From Calcarisporiella thermophila CBS 279.70 (Eukaryota; Calcarisporiellomycota): a stretch of DNA of 64,000 nt. The translations under genes and the position numbers were made by a program. The stretch is from assembly GCF_041956535.1 (NCBI RefSeq), contig NW_027192207.1:126810-190809 (forward strand), in the 5' to 3' direction. Shown here in pieces: positions 10,977 to 20,300 of the stretch. How positions within the stretch are numbered: the first letter of the stretch is position 1; each line of letters begins with the position of its first letter. The notes under the pieces are model-generated. The model was not told the origin of the DNA. It was given only the letters and a program-made list of their open reading frames with translations, and searched no databases.

Positions 10977-12947
10977 CCTCTCTAATGACTTGAAGAGTAG
11001 CGTGACGACATTAATCTGAAATCCATTTATCCCTAACTATCTGATAACTAGCACAAATGTATCAATAAGCTTTTATTTTCTTCCACTTTATAATAAAGTC
11101 TAATGGTTTGTAACCTTACGAAACGCGATGCAGCTCCCCATTGATACCTGTGTCTGGGTTTGGAGCCTGACAACCAGGGTTGTAAAAAGGCCGAGAGATA
11201 CAAATAATACGGTATTTCAGTAATCTCCTACTTTTCCTATAGCTACGTCAGCGAAAATAAAACCCCATTGCAAAATGCAACTTGCAACAAATAGTACTCG
11301 ACTTGATGGTTATTATTGTGGGAAATGGCCACGGCCCGATCAAAAACATTTGAATACTGAGCAAGCCAATAGGGAGGGTATAATGACAATGAAACTAGTG
11401 CATCTCAAGCAATGTCCACCTAACATGACGATTAAATATGTAATCAAGAGTCATAGACATCGAATAATTCGTTGAAAAGCGTTCAATACAACGGCGAGCC
11501 TCGAATGGTAGGTGTTCCAACTGCGTTTCCCGTATTCTGGAGCTGTGCATCTACGGCAGGATAGCCTTGTCCTATCTTTTCATGAAAGTTAGAGAGGAAA
11601 CGGGGTGGGGGGAGGGGGGAGGGGGGAGGAAAGGGCAATACAGAGCTCATCCTCTTCACGAAGCTGAAGTATGTCTCCATATAGCCTATTCTTCCGATAA
11701 CGGAGTGCAACGCTACATCCATAGTCGCGCGATATGAATGTAGCATTACACAGGCTTGAGTGCCATGGGCATAAACGAAAAAGTAGAAATAGAGCCGATT
11801 GGTGTGTAAGAGTTTGGGAGCATAGCTTAAAGATAGAACAGCTATATTTAGAGTTGAAAAACAAAAGGGGAGATAATAATCATATGCTATTTTCGTCTCT
11901 GTTCCTGCCAGCGGTCAATGCGCTCTCGACGTATAATGAATTCTGATTCGTATACGTAATATCGGCCTGAGTCAGCTCCATGAGCTCATATGCTGTTTTA
12001 CCGACCGAGTCAGCAAAGAAGGGCGAGCATTCGAAGAACGCTTGGTCATGTAATTTAATTCAACCTCTACAAAACCCTGAGCTGGGTTTTGTTCTGGTCT
12101 GTAGTCTGGTATAACATTCATTGTGGCTAGAACATTGGCCAAGGATTGCGTCCCTCTACAGTTCAAATTAATAAACAATTCACGGCCCGATTTTTAAAAC
12201 CTGTGGCCAAACTGACAGGAAAATTTGCTGCTCAATCTGCACACCGACCGCTGCAGTCAATAATTTGGAAAGGCTTCTCCGGGATGAACGTAAATGCCCA
12301 AAGAGCATGACTTGCCACAAACTCGGCTAAAATTATCTCATTTTCCCAATCCTTTATTTCCTATCTTGCCTGGAAACACGAGAATTATTTTCCACCGGCA
12401 AACCACTCTCGGAAGAAGAGAGCCGCAAAACGGGCTAGCAAAATTAAGGTAAAGTCTGACTTTTGGTCAAATACAGACTCAGGTTTTGGGGGTGGAGGGC
12501 ACAAGAAGAACCATGAAGTGCCTGTGCGGAGGGGCTCTTGGGTAGGTTGAGATAAAAAAAAAAAAGAAACAGTAAGGAGGGGTCGAGGGATAGAGCCCGC
12601 CGGCCCAGGATGGCCTAGAAATGCATACAGAGCAGAACGGCTGACGTGACTTGGTTTTCTAAATTTAGTCGCCCGAGGGATATATTCTGGAATCAGGAAT
12701 ATTAAGGTGGTCCATGCTCCGATAATTTTGTAACTGAGGGTGCTCGAGCAATTTAATGAAATGAAAGGTGGTGATACAGCTCTATTTCCTCGAAATGTGA
12801 TCACATAAGAGGAATAAAACGCCTTTAAATACACCTTAAGTCGGCAAATCTTCACTCCAAATAATCCAAATCCAAACATTCCTTTTTCACCACTACCCTG
12901 GTTCCTCCAACTTCTCCCCTCTTTAGCGCGCTCTCCATAGCATCATC
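10977..12947. other. Intergenic region with a G-quadruplex motif, no gene recognised
   Basis: About 2 kb between the two module-A genes. It holds a strong G4-forming tract at 11602-11626. The 164-codon antisense ORF at 12385-12879 lies in the promoter of the next gene and has no recognisable features. A 'tttaaataca' element at about 12824 may be the TATA region of the 12948 gene. Confidence 0.55.
11602..11626 (+). promoter_or_regulatory. Canonical G-quadruplex motif (G4-T-G6-A-G6-A-G6)
   Basis: Four G runs of 4, 6, 6 and 6 are separated by single-base loops (T, A, A). Such short loops give very stable parallel quadruplexes in vitro. It lies in the intergenic region between the two module-A genes. 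Function is unknown. Confidence 0.7.
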
Positions 12948-13901
12948 ATGGTTGCTGCCACCCTCGTCAAATTCTCTCTGGTTGCCGCGTGCATAGGCAC
13001 CGCGCTTGGCCACGGCAAACTTATCGAGCCGCGCGGGTTCAATGTCCAGAACCCGGTGAACACCATTGACTGCAAACGCTTCACATCAGACCAACCGTGT
13101 GGAACAGGTGTGACCATCCCTGCTCCCGAGAACCCTCCTGAGTACGCTCCTGGCAGTAACGCGCCAATGACCTGGCGCGTTGCCAACGTCGATGGCGCGG
13201 GGCCGTTGCGTGCATACATCGATCCCACCGGCACCGGACAAAACTTCAAAACCGCACTCCGCGTCTCCAACTCTCCTCCTGGTCTCCAGGGCATCGGCCC
13301 GCGCGGCACTTTCAACATCGCCGTGGCAATGCCCACGGACGTAGATTGCCAGGGGCCCGGTGGCGCTTGCCTGCTTCGCGTGCAGAGTCCCACCGGTTTT
13401 GCAAGCTGCACGTGGGTGAAGTTGGGCGGCTCGAATCAGAAGGCCAAGCGTCAGCTTCCCGAGTTCATCCCTGACTTCCTTGATCCCATCGGCATTCAGG
13501 ACACGATCGGCGATACCATCCGTGATCCCCTCGGGCAAGTTGTGAACACGGCACAGGGTCTTATTCGTGGTGTTGCCGACATCGTCGGTGGAAACGAAAG
13601 AGTGGGCAACGTTCTCCGACCCGTGAATCTGAACCCCTTGAGCGGCGTCCTTGGAGGAGGCTCTGGTGGAGCCAGCAGTCGGGCTCAGCCTGCTGCTGCA
13701 GCCGCACCCGCTGCAGCCGGTGCCGCCGTAAAACCGGCATCGGCATCGGCTTCTGCCTCCGGTTCAGCTCGTGTGGCATCCGCCTCGGCGCCCTCAGCTC
13801 AAACTGCTGCCCAGAGGAGCACGAAGCCATCGAAGAAGGCTCCCAAGAAGACCACCAAGAAGAAGACAAAGAAGACTTCCAAGAAAACCTCAAAGCAATG
13901 A
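12948..13901 (+). CDS. Secreted two-module protein: module A + Kex2 site + module B + Lys-rich tail (317 aa)
   Basis: Single exon. Signal peptide 1-21, then mature N-terminal His22 ('HGKLIEPRGF'). Module A (22-164) has the same five Cys and motifs as the 10422 protein, including 'WRVANVDGAGPLRAYIDPTG'. A Lys-Arg pair at 167-168 separates it from module B (about 169-235, 'DFLDPIGIQDTIGDTIRDP'), which matches the 7701 protein. Then come an Ala/Ser-rich linker and a tail of repeated Lys and Thr/Ser (about 285-317). There is no His after residue 22, so a two-His copper brace cannot form from this chain. Codons favour C/G at third positions more than in the other two cluster genes, suggesting strong expression. 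Probably secreted and processed at Lys-Arg into two products; the basic tail may bind polyanions or wall polymers (inference). Confidence 0.85.
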   Translation: MVAATLVKFSLVAACIGTALGHGKLIEPRGFNVQNPVNTIDCKRFTSDQPCGTGVTIPAPENPPEYAPGSNAPMTWRVANVDGAGPLRAYIDPTGTGQNFKTALRVSNSPPGLQGIGPRGTFNIAVAMPTDVDCQGPGGACLLRVQSPTGFASCTWVKLGGSNQKAKRQLPEFIPDFLDPIGIQDTIGDTIRDPLGQVVNTAQGLIRGVADIVGGNERVGNVLRPVNLNPLSGVLGGGSGGASSRAQPAAAAAPAAAGAAVKPASASASASGSARVASASAPSAQTAAQRSTKPSKKAPKKTTKKKTKKTSKKTSKQ

Positions 13902-14474
13902 ACCCAGTCATCATAGTAGATAATTTGCCATTTCTAATTAGAGAGCATCTCGCTGCTTATTCTCACACCTAGTATTAGTTCCTTTATTATTTCACTCTGC
14001 ATCTCGAAAGCATGCATATTTTATATACGTTTTGTATATCCATTCCACTGTCTAATGAATCACTTTACATAAAAAATAAACATATATTTACGTACGCTAT
14101 GACATGTTTTCCGTAAATATAATGAGAACATTGTTTGAGTACAAAATCGATCAGCTCGTATCCCCCTTTTATATTTATACAAAAGAGAATCCATGACTTC
14201 GATGTCGATTTCTCTCTTGAAACATGTCAAAATGTGGCTTAGTTTATTGAGAGAAAATTTCCTTGTAAAATAGCAGCATCCCCTCCCCCCTCTTTCTTTC
14301 CTCCCTTCTAAACCCATCCATCCCCGTTGGACTTGTAGCGTACATAGCTTTGAGTTTGGTTAGTATCATCCTGCTCTCCGCAAGCTCTCCCATCGATCTC
14401 GGATGGATTCATCCATCTTCATGTATGTTGTGCTCACTTGCCCATTTTTACAATTGGTAGGGATATAATCCATC
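13902..14474. other. Intergenic region upstream of RPL9
   Basis: About 570 nt: an AT-rich 3' flank of the secreted gene and the RPL9 promoter, which has a pyrimidine-rich stretch at about 14280-14330. A possible 5' UTR intron end ('caattggtag', 14451-14460) lies just before the RPL9 start. Confidence 0.5.
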
Positions 14475-15121
14475 ATGCGCGACATCTACAAAGACGAGGA
14501 ACTTATCATCCCTGAGGGCGTGACTGTGGAGATCAAGTCGCGCATTGCTACCGTGAAGGGTCCCCGTGGTGAGCTCAGGAAGAACCTCCGCCACCTCGAC
14601 ATCGAGATCCAGCGTGTGGCTTCTAACAAGCTCCGCTTCATCGTCTGGCACGGAGACCGCAAGAAGAATGCTTGCATCCGCACCATCCGCTCCATCATCA
14701 ACAACATGATCATTGGTGTGACCAAGGTATGAATGTTTGCCGGTCTGACCCAGTCCTGCAGTCTTAATTAAGCGTTTTTGCATTGTTTGTTCTATTTTTG
14801 CAGGGATTCATCTACAAGATGCGCTTTGTGTATGCCCATTTTCCCATCAACGCCGTGATTGGCCCCAATGGCGAGTCCGTTGAGATCCGTAACTTCTTGG
14901 GTGAGAAGAATGTGCGTAAAATTAAAATGCTTGACGGTGTTAAGATCGAGCTGTCCACTGCTCAAAAGGATGAGCTTATCCTTACCGGCAATGACCTCGA
15001 GAATGTTTCTCAGTCGGCTGCCAGCATCCAGCAGTCCACCCTTGTCAAGAACAAGGATATCCGTAAGTTCTTGGATGGTGTATACGTCAGCGAGCGTGGC
15101 ACTATTGTTCAAGATGAATAA
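14475..15121 (+). CDS. RPL9: 60S ribosomal protein L9 (uL6)
   Basis: Exons 14475-14726 and 14804-15121 join at phase 0 to 189 residues, the usual length of eukaryotic L9. The N-terminus '[20 protein letters not shown]' and 'VKGPRGEL' match the family, as do '[14 protein letters not shown]' and '[11 protein letters not shown]' after the intron. The protein sits in the large subunit near the sarcin-ricin loop and GTPase centre. A polyadenylation-like 'aataaa' follows at about 15152. The identification is secure. Confidence 0.97.
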
Positions 15122-15446
15122 GCAATATGTTGTTTGATTCCTCGAAACAAAAAATAAAGCCTATTTGCGTCTTGATATGGACTCATTGACCGCGTAGAAT
15201 GATGCGCCCTGTTGTTCTATGTTAAGCTCGGGTTGGAGGCGAGGCTATGGAATGGAACTCTCCCTCTAGATGAACCGGTGGAGTGGCGATTTGATGCCAA
15301 TCCCACTGTCAGAAAAGTCCGGCCCAAAATTGATTTTCTGGGGGAGAGAATAAAATTTCCGGTTCGAATATTCGGTGGTCTGTTCGATTTTCTCCAATTC
15401 ATTGTTTAACTCCTCCTCCCCCCTCTTCTCCCCTTTTGTCAAAAGT
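15122..15446. other. Intergenic region between RPL9 and the tubby gene
   Basis: About 325 nt, with the RPL9 3' end and then the promoter of the tubby gene, which ends in a pyrimidine-rich tract (15409-15440) just before the start. Confidence 0.6.
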
Positions 15447-17162
15447 ATGGTAATTCAGCTGGCCACTAGATGTGATTCAGCCGGAGAAAACGGAGGCGAT
15501 TTGTATCAATCGGCCTCTAAGGCGGTAGAGGATGGACTCTATGCAGGTCCTAGTCAAAGTGAATTGACCTCAACATCTACATCTCCACCTAACCATTCCC
15601 TCTGCACCACCGAGCATCAGAATAGTTCCACACCCTCCTCGACATCCCTGTTTATGTCTGGTTCGCCATCGTCTACTGACTTTTCCCGTGAACCCAATTT
15701 CTCTGCCACACCCGGCCGAATCACTGCTCTGAGGCAAATGACCCGCTCTTCAGACTCATCCCATCGTCATTCATTGCATTTTCCTTTTTCTCCGTCAAAC
15801 TCCTCACACCTTCATCACGAAGAGTCGGGCCATTACTCTTCAACTCCTAATCGTCGTCGATACTCTTCTTTTTTCGGCGGGAATAACTGCAATAATGTTC
15901 ACGGGCGATCTGGGGTGGAGGGTGCAAGCGCTGGTTTGTCGGCAACTGGCGAAGTAGTAAAGAGAAGATGGGCCTATACGATCATCAACCAGCCTACAAG
16001 CGATATGATCACAGTGTTCTCCTTTGGGAGAACAATGCTTTTGGAACAAGAATTATTAGATTTCATCCACAAGTAAGACCGATTGACCCTCCTACATCGA
16101 CATACACGATTGATATACATTTTCTACTATCTAGGCCTGTTCCCCAAAATTTCCGTGTTCAATGCCGAATAGTACGCCGCAAGGAAGGTTTTGAACGCTT
16201 CTCGCCCTCTTACGAACTGTATTTGGAGGAGGGCGAGAGCACCAAACTTTTTCTGCTCTCGGCTAAGCGACGCAAGAAGAAACAATCAAGCTATTATCTG
16301 ATCACGACACAGCGAGACCCCAGCCATTGTAAAGGGAAGATGTCCGACGGAATAGTGGGAAAACTAGAGTATGTCGAGTTTGATGACCGTATTGCGATGT
16401 GTGATGACGTTTCGAACAAGCCATTTTATTTATTATAGATCCAATTTCCTCGGGACCTCCTTTGTTATTTATTCCAACGGGAGAAATCCATTCAAGGCCG
16501 CAGTCAGTCGCGAGGAAGAGAAAATCCCTATACGGGAAGAATTAGGCGTGATTACATATGTAAGTTGCATGGCGAGATATGTTGATCAGATGAGAATAAA
16601 TGGAGTGTGGATTATTTGTGAATAGGATCCGAACCTGCTTGGATTCAATGGTCCGCGCAAAATGACGGTGATACTTGGGACTATGACAAGAGATGGCAAA
16701 CGGCCAGAGTGTCGACCTACCAAGGTGCATTGCTGCTTCTCTTGGGTCCTTGTCCTTTCTATTTTCCAACTGTAATCAACCTATTGTGCTATTAGGAATC
16801 GAGCACAATGCTTGCGCGCTATCGCCGCAATGAAACTTCTAACCTCCTCGTTTTACACAACAAGTCCCCCCAATGGAACGAGGATACACAGTCCTACGTG
16901 CTCAATTTCCACGGGCGAGTCACCCTAGCATCCGTGAAGAACTTCCAGATCGTGCACGATAATGATCGTAAGTAGTCATAGTAGCCGGGTGCCAGGAACC
17001 CCAAGTTTAATGCTGAGTTGTTTTTTAGCCGACTATATTATCATGCAGTTTGGCCGTATTGACGATGATTTGTTCAACATGGACTTCCAATACCCCCTTT
17101 CTCCTCTGCAAGCTTTTGCGATTGCTCTATCAAGTTTTGACGGGAAGTTAGCCTGTGAATAG
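15447..17162 (+). CDS. Tubby-like protein (461 aa)
   Basis: Six exons (15447-16072, 16135-16368, 16439-16559, 16626-16724, 16796-16967, 17029-17162), all GT-AG. Residues 1-180 are Ser/Thr-rich and low complexity. The rest is a full tubby C-terminal barrel: '[19 protein letters not shown]', '[20 protein letters not shown]', a basic strand rich in Arg and Lys, '[14 protein letters not shown]', '[18 protein letters not shown]', '[20 protein letters not shown]', and the closing '[10 protein letters not shown]' and '[20 protein letters not shown]'. The family binds phosphatidylinositol 4,5-bisphosphate through the basic face, and those Lys/Arg are kept. There is no F-box in the N-terminal part, unlike plant TULPs. 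Membrane-phosphoinositide sensing is inferred from the family. Confidence 0.93.
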
Positions 17163-17361
17163 CCCTTCCCCGTCTTTTTTTTTCCCCTCTCTTTTTTTTT
17201 CTCCAGCAAACGTTTGCTTTGTATTTCAAAATTTTAGATTATTCGCCTTTTGCTATTCATTCTAATGACGATCTCAATAACATCATGCAGTAAATAGTCA
17301 CTTCCGCCTTAATGCATTATTTCAAAACCATATTGAGCAAAAGCAAGTGAGAAAACACGGG

Positions 17362-20300
17362 TTACTCTTCATCGCTAAACACGGTTATCCCATCTCTCTC
17401 CTCATTCTCCTCCTCTTCGTCCTCATCCTCTTCCACCTCATCGTCCTCACTCGCTTCATCCATGAAAAATTGCCGCACTACATTCCTCTGGGTTAAAACC
17501 GACGAAACTCGCTCCTCATCTTCCTCGTCGTCGTCGTCCTTCCTCTCTTCCTCTTGTTCCTCCTCCTGCACTTGCTCTTCAACCTCGTTCTCCTCCCCAT
17601 CGCTATCGCTACTAAACGGGTGTCGCACTCTATTCTTGGCAGGACGCTCCTTTTGATCACTCCCTCGCCGTTGCGGGGAGGAGGATGACTGAGTGAAAAT
17701 AACGGCATGCCGCCTCCGAACCCCTAAGCTTCGACGTGTGCTAGCCTTCTTCTCTGCCTCTGGCTTTAAAAGGGATTTATTCTCTGCTGAAGTGCGTAGT
17801 TTCTTCCGGGGTGGAGGGGAAGGGGGGTCCTCCTCCTCATCTTGCCCTGTTGTGTCGAGCGCAGTGATCTCCTGTTCTGCTTGCATTACTCCATCTTCAA
17901 CTTCTCCATTGCTCATTGCCGGTACCTCGTCGCTGTTCACTGGCTCTTCGCTCGTTTGACTTTCTTGTCGAACCCTTTTCTTCGATGACCCCGATTTTGT
18001 GCTGTCAGGCGTGATTGTGTTAGAAACCAGCTGTGAGTGCTGAGATTTTTCGGATGCAGCCTGTCTAGATTGCGAAGCCTTGTGCTCTGGGCGTATTTTT
18101 TTGCTAGACAAAGAGCTCTGCTATTTGTTGTGTGTAGCAATGTTAGTTCTCTTCAAGTTCCAGAAAATCTAACGTGTATAGTCAAACAAGGAGGAAAGTG
18201 AAAGATAAAATACCCTCTCTCCGTAATCATTGGATGGCCGTGATCGTTCTCTTGCCTGTGTGCCGCTGCTATCGTCTCTTAGCTGGTCAACCTCCTCTTC
18301 CTCTTCCTCTTCCTCTTCGTCTTCTTCTATCTCCTCCATTTCAGCGGGCCTTCTCACTTCTTCGTCTGAGGAATCAATTGGTATCTGGGACGATATAACT
18401 TCGTTCGTAATCAAATCACGGTGTTTCAACGAGCCTGTATCCGGCATATAGGGGGAGAGAGGTTAATTCGGCGAGGGATTGCCAAAGCAATGAAAGTAGA
18501 ATACCCAAATAGAACGCCTCTGAGGGGCAGTTGTTTTCTTGAAGCATTGCTTTTACTTGGAATATGATCGTTTCCATCGCTTTTCTAATTGGCGGGACTA
18601 ATGAGGCCAAGGCTCTATCCTTGATGACCTTTACGTGCCCACAGACAATCTAATAATGTGGAGTGCCGTTTAGAAGAGAAATCTCAAAAGGGAATAAATA
18701 AAAAGGTAGGGTAATTTAGAAGATAAGTCCTAACCTGGAAGGTTCTTGTGGATGTTTGCAAATTTCTTAGAATCACAACCACGCTCTCTTTATGTGCCTT
18801 GAAATTTCTTGCGAGGTAGGGCAAAAAGCTGCGAAGGAACCGCTCGAGGAATATTCGGCCGTAGCGCAGTGTGACTGAGAAGAGAGGACGGTGGTCCATG
18901 CCTCTAACACTCACCGTCAATCGCGACCAGTTGTCAATTGTATGGTGGATGTGGGCTATACACTCTTCCGTGGTGCTATAGTGGAGTAGGTCAAACGACT
19001 CGATTACGGAAACAAGCTCCATCTCAATAGCCTGTAGGTGTCGCAAGTTAGATCCTAGCAATGGTATGACAGGAACAGATCATTTCGAAATTCAAACCGT
19101 TCATTACCTTGAAATGGGTTACATAGGTGTGTCGAGTGAGTAAGGGGTGCTTTTCCAAGGTTTCACTATCCTCAATGCTAAGAGCAGGTAAAACGGTGGT
19201 GATGTAGTATTCCATCGTTTCTAGAGGCTGCTTTGAATTGGAGATCTGTTGTCTGAGCAAATATACAATAGTCTCGGACTGAGAAAGATAGTGTTAGATC
19301 CATGAGTGATGCTGATTGAAGGGAGATAATCGAGTAGCAAGTATGTCACCTTGAGCGTGGATCTATCCACCCACTCCGTTCCTAGGTATTTCTCTGCCAA
19401 ATTACTAAGCGTTTCTCGCAGCTCGGCTGCTTCTTCTGAATCGCCTTCTCCAAGCGACAGTATTTTCGAGAGAATACGGTGCAGAATAACAGCTATTGAA
19501 GCAGTCGGAACGGTTTCGGAGAACTTGGCAAAGTAGTTGAATGCTTCCGTCACTAATTGCCTTAAACTATGGCTCGACGGAGATCCCTCAAACCGGATAC
19601 GAGATGCGACCACAGTAAGCAATTGCTAAAAATTAAACATAATCAGTATAGTGAAGGAGGATCGGGTGCGTTAGGTAAATTTACCATTAAGTTGGATCTA
19701 TTATCTGGGCTCTTCAATTCGGGCCACGAGAAAAGATGCTCTATTGATTGAAGGAGCATGGCAAAACAATTTTGAGATTGATCATCCTCCTGTTGATGAA
19801 AGGTTAGTTGGGATCAAATTCAAACCAAAATGAGAGATAGCTGAACCAAAGAGGGAGATATACCTCTGTTATTCTATTCTCGTCCTCTATCTCCTCCAGG
19901 ATAGCCTCCAAACGCCTCAAAATAAACGGCAAGAAATCGATAACCTAAAAATATCAATTGCATGGATTACTATACATATTGAATGACTCGCTCATTTCAT
20001 AAGCGAAGTACCTGTTTCACTACTGCCAGCGCCCCTTGCCGTTTTACAAGTGCAAACTTGTCCTCCTCTGTTCCCCATTGCTGCGACTGTGATTTCTGCT
20101 TTTGTCTCGCAAAAAAGGGATTCGTCACCGGAGGCGGCAAAAGGTACTCGAGCTTACAGTTAAGATCTCGGAGTAGATATTTTAATTCTGGGTACTATAA
20201 GAATAATAAGTATAATAAGTCATTAAAAGATGAAAACGGGCGCCTAGATAAAATGTCATTAAATTTACCCCCAGATCTAAAATTTGTTCGCCCTCCGTTT

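Noticed and set aside
12385-12879. 164-codon minus-strand ORF in front of the two-module secreted gene
   Set aside because: It lies antisense in the promoter, is crossed by an A-run and has no domain or composition typical of a protein.
15361-15410. tRNA-like 'ggttcgaat' B-box
   Set aside because: No matching A-box, acceptor stem or cloverleaf around it; it lies in the tubby promoter.
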